Below the pieces are notes generated by a model. It had not been told where the DNA came from, searched no databases, and was given only the letters and a program-made list of their open reading frames with translations. The position numbers and the translations under genes are program-made. A DNA stretch of 64,000 bases from JBNNGK01 sp050268245 (lineage in GTDB: Bacteria; Pseudomonadota; Gammaproteobacteria; Enterobacterales; Enterobacteriaceae), in the NCBI RefSeq assembly GCF_050268245.1, contig NZ_JBNNGK010000002.1, positions 1 to 64,000 on the forward strand. The letters run 5' to 3'. Shown here piece by piece: positions 43,679 through 54,141 of the stretch. The number at the start of each line of letters is the position of its first letter. Positions within the stretch are counted from its first letter, which is position 1.

Positions 43679-45556
43679 ATGAGTATGAAAGGCCAAGAAA
43701 CCCGTGGATTCCAGTCTGAAGTAAAACAACTGCTTCATTTGATGATTCATTCGCTGTACTCCAATAAAGAAATTTTCCTGCGTGAATTGATCTCTAACGC
43801 CTCCGATGCGGCAGATAAACTGCGTTTCCGCGCGTTGTCTGCCCCTGAGCTGTATGAAGGCGACGGCGATCTGCGCGTACGTCTGTCTTTCGATAAAGAA
43901 AAACGCACGCTGACGATTGCCGACAACGGCATTGGTATGAGCCGCGATGAAGTGATCGAAAACCTCGGTACCATCGCGAAATCCGGTACCAAAGCGTTCC
44001 TTGAATCAATCGGTTCCGATCAGGCGAAAGACAGCCAACTGATCGGCCAGTTTGGTGTCGGCTTCTATTCCGCTTTCATCGTGGCGGATAAAGTCACCGT
44101 ACGTACCCGTGCTGCCGGGGCTGCTGCCGATGAAGGCGTATTTTGGGAGTCGGTCGGCGAAGGCGACTACACGATTGCCGACATCACCAAAGAAGACCGT
44201 GGTAGTGAGATCACCTTACATTTGCGCGAAGGCGAAGATGAGTACCTCGATGCGTGGCGTTTGCGTTCGGTCATTAGCAAATACTCCGATCACATCGCGC
44301 TGCCGGTAGAGATCGAAAGCAAAAACGAAGAAGATGAAGACGGCGCAACCACTTGGGAGAAAATCAACAAAGCCCAGGCCTTGTGGACCCGTAGCAAATC
44401 CGAGGTGAGCGATGACGAATATAAAGAATTCTACAAACATATCGCGCACGACTTTACCGATCCGCTGAGCTGGAGCCACAACCGTGTGGAAGGTAAGCAA
44501 GAATACACCAGCTTGCTGTACATTCCGGCACAGGCGCCGTGGGATATGTGGAATCGCGATCACAAACATGGCTTGAAGCTGTATGTGCAACGTGTGTTTA
44601 TCATGGACGATGCCGAACAGTTTATGCCGAATTACCTGCGTTTTGTTCGTGGTCTGATTGATTCCAACGATCTGCCGCTCAACGTTTCGCGTGAAATTCT
44701 GCAAGATAGCCGCGTCACTCAAAATCTGCGTAGTGCGTTGACCAAGCGTGTGCTGCAAATGCTGGAAAAACTGGCGAAAGATGATGCGGAAGCCTATCAG
44801 AAATTCTGGCAGCAGTTTGGCTTGGTGCTGAAAGAGGGCCCGGCAGAAGACGCGACCAACAAAGACAGCATTGCCAAACTGTTGCGCTTTGCTTCTACCC
44901 ACGGCGACAGCTCGGCACAAACGGTATCGTTGGAAGAGTATGTCAGCCGCATGAGCGAAGGGCAGGAGAAGATTTATTACATCACCGCCGACAGCTTTGC
45001 CGCAGCGAACAGCAGCCCGCACTTGGAGCTGTTCCGCAAGAAAGGGATTGAAGTCCTGCTGCTGTCTGACCGTATCGATGAGTGGATGATGAGCTACCTG
45101 ACCGAATTTGACGGTAAGCCATTCCAATCGGTTAGCAAAGCGGATGAAGCGCTGGACAAACTGGCGGATGAAACCGAAGAGCAGAAAGAAGCAGAGAAGC
45201 AGCTGGAGCCGTTCATCGATCGGGTTAAAACCTTGCTGGGCGATCGCGTGAAGGATGTGCGTCTGACGCATCGTCTGACCGATACTCCGGCGATCGTGAC
45301 TACCGATGCGGATGAAATGAGCACCCAGATGGCGAAATTGTTCGCGGCTGCTGGCCAGCAAGCACCGGAAGTGAAATACATTTTCGAACTGAACCCGGAT
45401 CATGCTTTGGTCAAACGCGCATCCGATGTGGGCGATAACGAACAATTCGCCGCGTGGATCGATCTGCTGTTGGATCAAGCGCTGCTGGCAGAACGCGGCA
45501 CGCTGGAGGATCCAAACCAGTTTATTCGTCGTATGAATAGCTTACTTAGCGCCTAA
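43679..45556 (+). CDS. htpG: Chaperone HtpG (Hsp90)
   Basis: 625 residues. The N-terminal GHKL ATPase domain shows ELISNASDAADKLR, DNGIGM and the lid GQFGVGFYSAFIV; middle and C-terminal dimerisation domains follow. The MSMKGQETRG start has gaggtaa 5 nt upstream; a second ATG two codons later (the E. coli start) is also possible. Heat-inducible through the sigma-32 promoter. Confidence 0.97.
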   Translation: MSMKGQETRGFQSEVKQLLHLMIHSLYSNKEIFLRELISNASDAADKLRFRALSAPELYEGDGDLRVRLSFDKEKRTLTIADNGIGMSRDEVIENLGTIAKSGTKAFLESIGSDQAKDSQLIGQFGVGFYSAFIVADKVTVRTRAAGAAADEGVFWESVGEGDYTIADITKEDRGSEITLHLREGEDEYLDAWRLRSVISKYSDHIALPVEIESKNEEDEDGATTWEKINKAQALWTRSKSEVSDDEYKEFYKHIAHDFTDPLSWSHNRVEGKQEYTSLLYIPAQAPWDMWNRDHKHGLKLYVQRVFIMDDAEQFMPNYLRFVRGLIDSNDLPLNVSREILQDSRVTQNLRSALTKRVLQMLEKLAKDDAEAYQKFWQQFGLVLKEGPAEDATNKDSIAKLLRFASTHGDSSAQTVSLEEYVSRMSEGQEKIYYITADSFAAANSSPHLELFRKKGIEVLLLSDRIDEWMMSYLTEFDGKPFQSVSKADEALDKLADETEEQKEAEKQLEPFIDRVKTLLGDRVKDVRLTHRLTDTPAIVTTDADEMSTQMAKLFAAAGQQAPEVKYIFELNPDHALVKRASDVGDNEQFAAWIDLLLDQALLAERGTLEDPNQFIRRMNSLLSA

Positions 45557-45569
45557 TTCTGATTTATCA

Positions 45570-45595
45570 CGCCCAAAGCCGTCTGGTTTTGGGCG
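45570..45595 (+). terminator. Terminator of htpG
   Basis: Stem cgcccaaa / tttgggcg followed by ttctt. Confidence 0.75.
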
Positions 45596-45753
45596 TTCTT
45601 GCTCTCAACTCCTCCATAATTCGGCTTTTTCGCCGATTTTTACCGAGCCCATACGCAATCGATTTCCTTTCGCGTGCCTTGAGGCACCCCCTGCTAAAAT
45701 GGTATGGTTGAGCGTTTTCGCAATTTTTATAAAAATATAAGAGGATTTACGCA

Positions 45754-46398
45754 ATGCGTATCATTCTGCTGGGCGCTCCGGGCGCTGGTAAAGGTACTCA
45801 GGCTCAATTCATCATGGAGAAATACGGTATTCCGCAGATCTCTACCGGTGATATGTTGCGCGCAGCCGTGAAGGCCGGCACAGAACTGGGCAAACAGGCG
45901 AAAGAAATCATGGATGCCGGCAAGCTGGTTACCGATGAATTGGTTATTGCACTGGTGAAAGAACGCATTACCCAGGAAGATTGCCGCAACGGTTTCTTGC
46001 TGGACGGCTTCCCACGCACTATCCCGCAGGCTGATGCCATGAAAGAAGCGGGCATCAAAGTGGATTACGTGCTGGAATTCGACGTGCCAGACGAACTGAT
46101 CGTGGATCGTATCGTTGGCCGCCGTGTGCATGCGCCATCGGGCCGCGTGTATCACGTTAAATACAATCCGCCAAAAGCGGAAGGCAAAGACGACGTGACC
46201 GGCGAAGAGCTGACTACGCGTAAAGACGATCAGGAAGAAACCGTGCGTAAGCGCCTGGTGGAATATCATCAGCTGACGGCACCGCTGGTGTCTTACTACC
46301 GTCAAGAAGCCGAAACGGGCAACACGCAATACCACAAAATTGATGGTACCCGTAAAGTGGATGAAATCAGCGCTGAGCTGGCGAAGATCCTCGGCTGA
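45754..46398 (+). CDS. adk: Adenylate kinase
   Basis: 214 residues, the same as E. coli. P-loop GAPGAGKGTQ; DGFPRTIPQADAM; the lid with a VYHVKYNPPKAEGKDDVTGEEL pattern of a long-form, zinc-free lid. It catalyses ATP + AMP to 2 ADP and is essential. Strong Shine-Dalgarno (agagga). Confidence 0.98.
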   Translation: MRIILLGAPGAGKGTQAQFIMEKYGIPQISTGDMLRAAVKAGTELGKQAKEIMDAGKLVTDELVIALVKERITQEDCRNGFLLDGFPRTIPQADAMKEAGIKVDYVLEFDVPDELIVDRIVGRRVHAPSGRVYHVKYNPPKAEGKDDVTGEELTTRKDDQEETVRKRLVEYHQLTAPLVSYYRQEAETGNTQYHKIDGTRKVDEISAELAKILG

Positions 46399-46418
46399 TC
46401 GTTGTTGTTCTCCAATAA

Positions 46419-46442
46419 CGTCGGGCATTTGCCCGGCGTTTT
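46419..46442 (+). terminator. Terminator of adk
   Basis: Stem cgtcgggc / gcccggcg followed by a run of five T residues. The following 240 bp to cdaR show no other gene. Confidence 0.75.
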
Positions 46443-46681
46443 TCGTTTATAGCCTCCAATATGTTGCAACATGGCGCGAATACAGCGATTGTTTCGAGCC
46501 TTAAAGCGTCGTGGGAAGAGCCCATGTTGGCAAACCATTTAGACGACTCGCCCTAACATCTGCACCCATCCCCCTTTCTCCTTGAAGTGTGATAGCCTTA
46601 GCTTGTTCCATCGCCGCTGTTTAATTTGGTGAACGGAATAGCGTATAACAGGCCTCCCGTTTAACCATCAGGAAGCCGCGT

Positions 46682-47815
46682 ATGCTCAGACAGACCACCT
46701 TTCTGGAAGAATCGACCGCCCGCCAAATTGTCCAGCGCGCCATGGGCATCATTACACATTCTGTCAATGTCATGGATCACAACGGCGTCATTATTGCTTC
46801 TGGGGATCCGAAGCGCCTGTTTCAACGGCATGAAGGTGCGGTGCTTGCGCTGACTGAAAACCGAGTGGTAGAGATTGATATGGCGACCGCCGCGCATTTA
46901 AAGGGGGTTCAGCCGGGCATCAATCTGCCGTTCTGCTTTCGTAATCAACGTGTCGGGGTGATTGGCATTTCCGGCGATCCTGCCGACGTGCGCAATTACG
47001 CCGAACTGGTGAAAATGGCGGCCGAACTGATGGTGGAACAGGCGGCCTTGCTCGGCCAGCACCAATGGGAAAAACGTTATCGTGAAGAACTGGCCAATCA
47101 ACTGCTACAAGGTACGGGTGAGTCAGGCACTGTAGAATCGATGGCGGCTTACCTCGGGCTTAATCTACAGCAGCCACGCATCGTTTGGATTATCGAGCTC
47201 CACGATCGGCAGCCGCATTTGTTACGTGAACTTCTGAGCGAATTGGAGGCGACCCAGCGTGAGGCGCTGATCGCCATGACCGGTTTTAATGAACTGGTAT
47301 TGCTGCGCCCAGCCTGTTTATCGCAGGGGAATTGGCATCTGAAGCAGGAGCGCAACCAGGCGCAGCAGTTCCAGACGCAGTTTCAGCAACGTTTCAATAT
47401 CCGTTTGATTGTCGGCGGGTTTTTCAGCGGCGACGACGGTGTTTTTCGTTCAAACCTAACGGCGAGAGCGACTCAAGTTATGGCAAGGCGGCTTAAGTTA
47501 CGTCACAAATCATTGTTTTATCATGACTATCCACTGCCTTCTTTACTGTGTGATATGCGTGATGACTGGCGTGCGCAGGAGTTAACTCGCCCGTGGCAGG
47601 TATTGAGCCGTCACGATGAAAAGGGCGTGCTGCGGCAAACGCTACGGCACTATTTTTATCGAAATTGTGATCAGACGCAGACCGCTGCTCAGCTTCATAT
47701 TCACGTCAATACCTTGCGTTATCGTCTGCAACGGATTGAAGCCATTACTGGATTTAAAATCAATACATTAAGCGGGATGTTACAGCTGTACATCGGCATG
47801 TTGATGAATGAATGA
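46682..47815 (+). CDS. cdaR: Sugar-diacid regulator CdaR
   Basis: 377 residues. N-terminal diacid-recognition domain (VMDHNGVIIASGDPKRLFQRHEGA, PGINLPF ... VGVIGISGDP), a GGDEF-like middle and a C-terminal helix-turn-helix (DQTQTAAQLHIHVNTLRYRLQRIEAITGF). In E. coli CdaR activates genes for glucarate, galactarate and glycerate use. Here it precedes a GntP-type permease and a glycerate kinase, its likely targets. Confidence 0.92.
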   Translation: MLRQTTFLEESTARQIVQRAMGIITHSVNVMDHNGVIIASGDPKRLFQRHEGAVLALTENRVVEIDMATAAHLKGVQPGINLPFCFRNQRVGVIGISGDPADVRNYAELVKMAAELMVEQAALLGQHQWEKRYREELANQLLQGTGESGTVESMAAYLGLNLQQPRIVWIIELHDRQPHLLRELLSELEATQREALIAMTGFNELVLLRPACLSQGNWHLKQERNQAQQFQTQFQQRFNIRLIVGGFFSGDDGVFRSNLTARATQVMARRLKLRHKSLFYHDYPLPSLLCDMRDDWRAQELTRPWQVLSRHDEKGVLRQTLRHYFYRNCDQTQTAAQLHIHVNTLRYRLQRIEAITGFKINTLSGMLQLYIGMLMNE

Positions 47816-47935
47816 TTTGTGTTAAACCACAATTTTATTGCCGACAAGCGCGATGGTTTTTGTTGTTTCGCCCCAAGTTAACGCCATCGGATAGGCATAT
47901 GTTGGCTGGACACCAACAACAAGAGAATAACAACA

Positions 47936-49201
47936 ATGACTACGGTATCCACACTGGGGGCATTGGTGGCGTTGATTGTCGCCATTGTTCTGATATTACG
48001 AAAAGTTCCGCCAGCATACGGCATGATTGCCGGGGCGTTAGCCGGGGGATTGTGCGGCGGTGCCGATTTGGTACAAACCGTCACGCTGATGATCACTGGT
48101 GCACAGGGCATCACCAATGCAGTGATGCGCATTTTGGCTGCCGGTGTGTTGGCTGGTGTACTGATCGAATCCGGCGCGGCGCATACGATCGCTGAAACGA
48201 TCGTGCGCAAGGTTGGGGAAGCCCGTGCACTTCTGGCGTTGGCCGTGGCGACACTGATCCTGACGGCCGTCGGCGTGTTTGTCGATGTTGCGGTGATCAC
48301 GGTGGCACCGATTGCTTTGTCGATCGCCCAGAAAGCCGGGATCTCACGGGTGGCAATCCTGCTGGCGATGGTCGGTGGGGGCAAAGCCGGTAACGTTATG
48401 TCGCCGAACCCGAATACTATCGCGGCGGCGGATAACTTTCACGTTCCTCTGACCTCGGTCATGGCGGCGGGCATTGTGCCCGGGCTGTGCGGGCTGGTGG
48501 TGGCGTATCTGCTGGCTAAGCGCCTGAGCAATAAAGGCAGTATGGTCAGCGCCGAAGAGTTGATGGTGCAGTCGGATGGGGCTCGCCCCGGTTTTCTGGC
48601 GGCAATGAGCGCCCCATTGATTGCTATTTTGTTGCTGTCGTTACGGCCGATCGCCGGTATTGCTATCGATCCGCTGATCGCATTGCCGGTTGGCGGTTTA
48701 GCCGGGGCATTGCTGATGGGGCGTATTCGCCAATGTAATCAATTTATGATCTCCGGCCTCAGCCGTATGGCACCGGTAGCGATTATGCTTTTAGGCACCG
48801 GCACGCTGGCAGGGATTATCGCCAATTCGCAGTTAAAAGATGCCTTGATTAACGGTTTGACCCACACGGGGCTCCCTGCCTGGCTATTAGCGCCGCTTTC
48901 CGGGGCCTTGATGTCAATGGCGACTGCCTCAACCACCGCCGGTACTGCCGTTGCTTCCGGTGTCTTTAGTAGCACATTGCTAGAGCTTGGCGTCAGCGGT
49001 CTGGCGGGGGCGGCGATGATACACGCCGGTGCCACGGTGCTCGATCACTTGCCGCACGGCAGCTTCTTTCATGCCACTGGCGGTAGCGTCAATATGGCGG
49101 TGCATGAGCGGCTGAAATTATTACCCTATGAAACGCTGGTGGGTTTCACTATTGCGGCAGTCTCCGCGCTGATGTTTGGCGTATTCAATCTGGCAGGCTA
49201 A
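47936..49201 (+). CDS. GntP-family permease, probable glycerate transporter
   Basis: 421 residues, about twelve hydrophobic helices; GntP/ArsB-type features include ILLAMVGGGKAGNVMSPNPNTIAAADNF and the C-terminal GGSVNMAVHERLKLLPYETLVGF. Proton symporters of this family carry gluconate and related sugar acids. Between cdaR and glycerate kinase, glycerate is the likely substrate (inference from context). The next gene starts 10 bp downstream. Confidence 0.85.
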   Translation: MTTVSTLGALVALIVAIVLILRKVPPAYGMIAGALAGGLCGGADLVQTVTLMITGAQGITNAVMRILAAGVLAGVLIESGAAHTIAETIVRKVGEARALLALAVATLILTAVGVFVDVAVITVAPIALSIAQKAGISRVAILLAMVGGGKAGNVMSPNPNTIAAADNFHVPLTSVMAAGIVPGLCGLVVAYLLAKRLSNKGSMVSAEELMVQSDGARPGFLAAMSAPLIAILLLSLRPIAGIAIDPLIALPVGGLAGALLMGRIRQCNQFMISGLSRMAPVAIMLLGTGTLAGIIANSQLKDALINGLTHTGLPAWLLAPLSGALMSMATASTTAGTAVASGVFSSTLLELGVSGLAGAAMIHAGATVLDHLPHGSFFHATGGSVNMAVHERLKLLPYETLVGFTIAAVSALMFGVFNLAG

Positions 49202-49211
49202 GGGAAGTAGG

Positions 49212-50360
49212 ATGAAAATGCTGAAAAAAGTGGTTATCGCTCCGGATTCATTTAAAGAAAGCCTGAGCGCGCTGGAGGTTGCGGCAGCGATAGAGCGAGG
49301 ATTTCGTCACGTTTATCCCGATATAGAATACGTCAAACTGCCGATGGCCGATGGCGGTGAGGGCACCGTCGAGTCGATGATCGCTGCCAGCAACGGTGAA
49401 AGGGTCGCGGTGACGGTGACCGGGCCGCTTGGTAAACCGGTTGAGGCGTTTTATGGCCTGCTGGGCGAAGGTGAAACGGCAGTGATTGAAATGGCTGCGG
49501 CCTCTGGCCTGCATTTGGCTCAGACTGACCAGCGCAACCCCCTGATCGCCACCAGTTACGGTACCGGTGAACTGATTATGGCGGCGCTTAATCGTGGTGT
49601 CGCGTCGATAATTTTGGGCATTGGCGGCAGTGCGACCAATGACGGTGGTGCCGGGATGATGCAAGCGCTGGGGGCGAAACTGCTAGATGATCACCGGCAG
49701 CCGCTGGCGGCCGGTGGCGCGGCGCTGGCCAAACTGGCCGAAATCGATCTTTCTGCCTTGGACGCCCGTTTGCAACAGGTGAACGTCACCGTGGCGTGTG
49801 ATGTGGATAATCCATTGTGCGGTAAGCGCGGTGCTAGCGTGGTCTTCGGCCCGCAAAAAGGGGCGACGCCGGCTATGGTCGAACAGTTGGACCGTGCGTT
49901 GCAACATTACGGCCGTTTGCTTGAGCAGGTCACGGGGCGTCAGGTGTGCGATGTGCCTGGTGCCGGTGCGGCCGGCGGCATGGGCGCGTCTTTGATCGCT
50001 ATGCTTAACGCAACGCTGCGGCCGGGCATCGAGATTGTGATCGAAACCTTAAAACTGGAGGAGGCGATCAGAGATGCGGATTTGGTGATCACTGGCGAAG
50101 GGCGGCTCGATAGCCAGACAATCTACGGTAAAACGCCGATAGGCGTGGCACGCGTCGCCAAGCGCTATCAACTGCCGGTTGTAGGCATTGCTGGCAGCCT
50201 GGCTGCGGATTATCAGGTGGTGCACCAGCATGGCATCGATGCGGCGTTTTCGGTGATTGACCGTATTGTCACCCTCGATGAAGCGCTGGCCGACGCGGCA
50301 CACAATTTAGAGGTGACGGCGCGTAATGTGGCCGCATTATGGCAGTTAGCACAACGGTAA
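49212..50360 (+). CDS. Glycerate 2-kinase
   Basis: 382 residues, GarK/GlxK family: KVVIAPDSFKESLSALEVA at the start, PMADGGEGTVESM, GIGGSATNDGGAGMMQALGA and TGEGRLDSQT. It phosphorylates D-glycerate to 2-phosphoglycerate, feeding glycolysis. The start at 49212 is preceded by gggaag; an earlier in-frame ATG lies inside the permease gene. Confidence 0.93.
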   Translation: MKMLKKVVIAPDSFKESLSALEVAAAIERGFRHVYPDIEYVKLPMADGGEGTVESMIAASNGERVAVTVTGPLGKPVEAFYGLLGEGETAVIEMAAASGLHLAQTDQRNPLIATSYGTGELIMAALNRGVASIILGIGGSATNDGGAGMMQALGAKLLDDHRQPLAAGGAALAKLAEIDLSALDARLQQVNVTVACDVDNPLCGKRGASVVFGPQKGATPAMVEQLDRALQHYGRLLEQVTGRQVCDVPGAGAAGGMGASLIAMLNATLRPGIEIVIETLKLEEAIRDADLVITGEGRLDSQTIYGKTPIGVARVAKRYQLPVVGIAGSLAADYQVVHQHGIDAAFSVIDRIVTLDEALADAAHNLEVTARNVAALWQLAQR

Positions 50361-50471
50361 TCCCTGTCGCTGATATCGGTTCCGTGAAACTTCTTTTCCG
50401 TTACAATGGCGTGAGTTAATGGTTATACCCAGAGCAATGCGCTGGGCGTCACGGAAACGAGGGGAATAGAG

Positions 50472-51434
50472 ATGAAGCAAGAGAAACACGGGGTGTTACT
50501 GGTAAACCTAGGTACGCCAGATGCCCCGACTTCGACGGCGGTCAAACGCTATTTGAAGGAGTTCCTCAGTGATGGCCGCGTGGTGGACACCTCACCGTTG
50601 ATTTGGTGGCCGATTCTGAATGGCGTGATCTTGCCGATCCGTTCGCCGCGCGTAGCCAAACTGTACCAATCGGTTTGGATGGATGAGGGATCACCGCTGC
50701 TGGTTTACAGCCGCCGTCAGCAACGAGCGTTGGCGGCACAGTTGCCGGATACGCCAGTGGAATTGGGCATGAGCTACGGTTCGCCGAGTCTGGCCGAGGC
50801 TATCGATAAACTGCTGTCGCAAGGTGTAACGCAGTTGGTGGTGTTGCCGCTCTACCCGCAATATTCGTGCTCGACCAGTGCGGCCGTGTGGGATGGTGTC
50901 GCGCGTATTCTAAAAGGTCATCGTCGTTTGCCGTCGGTTCGCTTTATCCGCGATTATGCCGAGCATCCGGCGTATATTGCGGCGCTACGCCACAGCGTTG
51001 AACGCGCTTTTGCCGAGCACGGCCAGCCGGACCGTCTCTTGCTGTCATTCCATGGCATCCCGCAGCGTTACGCGCGTTTAGGCGATGATTATCCGCAACG
51101 TTGTGAGGATACGTTTCGTGCACTCGCGGCCAGTTTGTCACTGCCGTCAGAGCGCATCATGATGACCTATCAGTCGCGCTTCGGCCGAGAGCCGTGGTTA
51201 ATGCCTTATACCGATGAAACGCTCAAGGCATTACCCGCACAGGGCGTTAAGCATCTTCAGGTTCTTTGCCCCGGTTTTTCGGCGGATTGTCTGGAAACGC
51301 TGGAGGAAATTAAAGAGCAAAACCGTGAGATATTCCTGCATGCTGGCGGTGAGAAATTTGAATATATTTCAGCGCTCAACGACGATCCGGCGCACATCGA
51401 TATGATGCGGGAACTGGTGACACAGCCCGAATAG
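50472..51434 (+). CDS. hemH: Ferrochelatase
   Basis: 320 residues, the usual length. GVLLVNLGTPDAPT at the start, the active-site LSFHGIPQRY with the metal-binding His, and PGFSADCLETLEEI near the end. It inserts Fe2+ into protoporphyrin IX, the last step of heme synthesis. Preceded by a strong gagggg. Confidence 0.97.
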   Translation: MKQEKHGVLLVNLGTPDAPTSTAVKRYLKEFLSDGRVVDTSPLIWWPILNGVILPIRSPRVAKLYQSVWMDEGSPLLVYSRRQQRALAAQLPDTPVELGMSYGSPSLAEAIDKLLSQGVTQLVVLPLYPQYSCSTSAAVWDGVARILKGHRRLPSVRFIRDYAEHPAYIAALRHSVERAFAEHGQPDRLLLSFHGIPQRYARLGDDYPQRCEDTFRALAASLSLPSERIMMTYQSRFGREPWLMPYTDETLKALPAQGVKHLQVLCPGFSADCLETLEEIKEQNREIFLHAGGEKFEYISALNDDPAHIDMMRELVTQPE

Positions 51435-51524
51435 AGGGCACATTGCGCCGCAGGGGAATGTCATTTATCGGGCGGGAATGTGTTAACATTCTTCGCCTGT
51501 TAACCGCCACGACCGCCAAAATAC

Positions 51525-52829
51525 ATGAAATTTCCTGGTAAACGTAAGTCCAAACACTATTTTCCGGTGAATGCGCGCGACCCGCTGTTACAGCAGGCGC
51601 AACCCGAAAATGAAATTAGCACCTCTTATATCGTCGGTATCGATCAAACGCTGGTCGATATTGAAGCCAAAGTGGATGATGCGTTTGTTGAACGCTATGG
51701 CCTGAGCCTGGGTCACTCTCTGGTGATTGAAGATGACATCGCTGAGGCGCTGTATCAGGAATTAAACGATAAAAATCTGATTACCCACCAGTTCGCTGGT
51801 GGCACCATCGGCAATACGTTACACAATTACTCGGTGCTGGCGGACGATCGCTCCATCTTACTGGGCGTGATGTGCAGCAACATCAAAATTGGTAGCTACG
51901 CCTACCGCTATCTGTGTAATACCTCAAGCCGAACCGATCTCAACTATTTACAGGCGGTTGACGGCGCGATTGGCCGTTGTTTCACGCTGATCGGTGAAAG
52001 TGGTGAACGCACCTTTGCCATCAGCCCCGGCCAGATGAATCAATTGCAACCGGAAAGCATCCCGGAAGAGGTGATTGCTGGCGCTTCTGCGCTGGTGCTG
52101 ACATCGTATCTGGTACGTTGTAAACCGGGGGAACCGATGCCGGCTGCCACGATGCAGGCGATTGAGTTTGCCAAAAAGTATGATGTGCCGGTGGTACTAA
52201 CGCTCGGCACTAAATATGTGATTGCCGATAACCCGCAGTGGTGGCGCGATTTCTTGCGCGATAACGTGACGATCTTGGCGATGAACGAAGATGAAGCGTT
52301 AGAGCTGACCGGCTTAAGCGATCCGTTGACCGCATCCGATATGGCGCTGGAGTGGGTGGATCTGGTGCTGTGTACCGCTGGGCCGAATGGCTTGTATATG
52401 GCAGGATACACCGAAGACGCTAACAAGCGGCAGACGCAGCATCCGTTGCTACCGGGCCATATTCCCGAGTTCAACCTTTACGAATTCAGCCGCGCAATGC
52501 GACGTAAAGAGTGCGATAACCCATTCCGCATTTTTTCCCATATCGCGCCTTACATGGGTGGGCCAGAGAAAATCATGAACACCAATGGCGCGGGTGATGG
52601 CGCGCTGTCGGCGTTGTTGCATGATATTGCCGCCAATGGTTATCACCGCAATAACGTGCCGAACTCCAGCAAGCATGTACGCAGCTATCTGACCTACTCT
52701 TCATTGGCTCAGGTGTGTAAATACGCTAACCGTGTCAGCTACCAAGTGCTCAATCAGCACTCTCCACGCCTGACGCGCGGTTTACCTGAGCGGGAAGACA
52801 GCTTGGAAGAGTCTTACTGGGAGCGTTAA
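51525..52829 (+). CDS. gsk: Inosine-guanosine kinase
   Basis: 434 residues, PfkB/ribokinase family. The second PfkB signature with catalytic Asp is NTNGAGDGALSALLHD; the start MKFPGKRKSKHYFPV matches E. coli Gsk (434 aa). It phosphorylates inosine and guanosine in purine salvage. Followed by a terminator shared with fsr. Confidence 0.96.
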   Translation: MKFPGKRKSKHYFPVNARDPLLQQAQPENEISTSYIVGIDQTLVDIEAKVDDAFVERYGLSLGHSLVIEDDIAEALYQELNDKNLITHQFAGGTIGNTLHNYSVLADDRSILLGVMCSNIKIGSYAYRYLCNTSSRTDLNYLQAVDGAIGRCFTLIGESGERTFAISPGQMNQLQPESIPEEVIAGASALVLTSYLVRCKPGEPMPAATMQAIEFAKKYDVPVVLTLGTKYVIADNPQWWRDFLRDNVTILAMNEDEALELTGLSDPLTASDMALEWVDLVLCTAGPNGLYMAGYTEDANKRQTQHPLLPGHIPEFNLYEFSRAMRRKECDNPFRIFSHIAPYMGGPEKIMNTNGAGDGALSALLHDIAANGYHRNNVPNSSKHVRSYLTYSSLAQVCKYANRVSYQVLNQHSPRLTRGLPEREDSLEESYWER

Positions 52830-52877
52830 GCGTGCATTGATGGCCGGGCGTCGGCCAGCGCAGCGGCTCGCCAAACC

Positions 52878-52911
52878 AACCCCGGCAGACATGACGGCTT
52901 CAGCCGGGGTT
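52878..52911. terminator. Bidirectional terminator between gsk and fsr
   Basis: Stem aaccccggc / gccggggtt (9 bp) around a 16-nt loop, between convergent genes. Confidence 0.7.
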
Positions 52912-52920
52912 AAATGACTA

Positions 52921-54141
52921 TTACCGCTGCTTACTGTCCATATTGGGCAGTAAGGCGGTAATGATGCCGAGCAGCGGCAGGAAAGCACAGATTTTATAAA
53001 CCAGCTCGATACTGGTGACATCGGCGACATAGCCCAATACTGCCGCACCTAATCCGCCCATCCCAAACGCAAATCCGAAGAATAATCCTGAAACCGTCCC
53101 GACTTTACCGGGAATTAACTCCTGAGCGTAGACCAGAATGGCCGAAAACGCCGATGCCAGAATAACGCCAATTATCACCGTGAGAATGCCGGTCCACGCC
53201 AGTGAAACGTAGGGTAACGCCAAGGTAAAGGGCGCGGCTCCCAGAATAGATGCCCAAATCACATATTTACGGCCAAATCTGTCACCGAGTGGGCCGCCAA
53301 TGAGGGTGCCTGCGGCGACGGCGAACAAGAACGCAAACAGATGAAGCTGGGCATTTTGTATCGACACGCCAAACTTATGGATCAGATAAAAGGTGTAATA
53401 GCTGCTGATGCTGGCGAGATAAAAATATTTGCTGAAGATCAGTAGCAACAGAATGGTTAACGACAACGCCACGGTGCGTGTTGGCAGCGGTTTCAGCGTG
53501 GAATGGACTTTGGGCTTGCCCTGTGCCACACGCTGTTGCTGCTGATACCACTTGCTGACCTGTAATAACACCACTATCGCCAGTAATGCCGCCAAGGTAA
53601 ACCACGCGACGTTGCCTTTACCATAAGGGGCGATAATCAGTGCAGCCAGCAAAGGGCCAAGCGAGCTGCCAAAGTTACCGCCAACCTGGAATAACGATTG
53701 TGCTAATCCATGTCGTCCGCCGGAGGCCATGCGCGCGACCCGAGAGGATTCCGGGTGGAATACTGAGGAGCCGGTGCCCACCAGCGCTGCCGCGATCAGC
53801 ACCAATGGGAAGGTATTGGCCACCGAGAGCAACAGCAAACCACACAGCGTAAACCCCATGCCGATAGGCAACGAATAAGGCTGCGGATGTTTATCGGTGT
53901 AATAGCCGATCAGCGGTTGCAGTAACGAGGCGGTCAGTTGATAGGTCAGGGTGATCATGCCGATCTGCACGAAGCTGAGGTTAAAGTCTGATTGCAGAAT
54001 CGGGTAAATCGCCAGAATGAGCGATTGGATCATGTCATTAAGCAGATGTGAAACGCTGATGGCACCCAGAATCGAAAAGGTCGTTCCTTTCACCGCGCGG
54101 CCCTGAGCCGCTGGCATAGCGGTATCGCTACGGTCCGTCAT
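52921..54141 (-). CDS. fsr: Fosmidomycin-resistance MFS transporter
   Basis: 406 residues with twelve membrane helices. SVSHLLNDMIQSLILAIYPILQ and GTGSSVFHPESSRVARMASGG match E. coli Fsr (406 aa). Major-facilitator drug exporter. Between gsk and ushA as in E. coli; divergent from ushA. Confidence 0.95.
   Translation of the reverse strand: MTDRSDTAMPAAQGRAVKGTTFSILGAISVSHLLNDMIQSLILAIYPILQSDFNLSFVQIGMITLTYQLTASLLQPLIGYYTDKHPQPYSLPIGMGFTLCGLLLLSVANTFPLVLIAAALVGTGSSVFHPESSRVARMASGGRHGLAQSLFQVGGNFGSSLGPLLAALIIAPYGKGNVAWFTLAALLAIVVLLQVSKWYQQQQRVAQGKPKVHSTLKPLPTRTVALSLTILLLLIFSKYFYLASISSYYTFYLIHKFGVSIQNAQLHLFAFLFAVAAGTLIGGPLGDRFGRKYVIWASILGAAPFTLALPYVSLAWTGILTVIIGVILASAFSAILVYAQELIPGKVGTVSGLFFGFAFGMGGLGAAVLGYVADVTSIELVYKICAFLPLLGIITALLPNMDSKQR

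Noticed and set aside
44216..45478. 420-codon open frame antisense to htpG
   Set aside because: It lies fully inside htpG, has no ribosome site and no recognisable domain. Long antisense frames are common opposite strongly biased genes.
45727..46428. 233-codon open frame antisense to adk
   Set aside because: Shadow of a conserved essential gene; no domain and no start signal.
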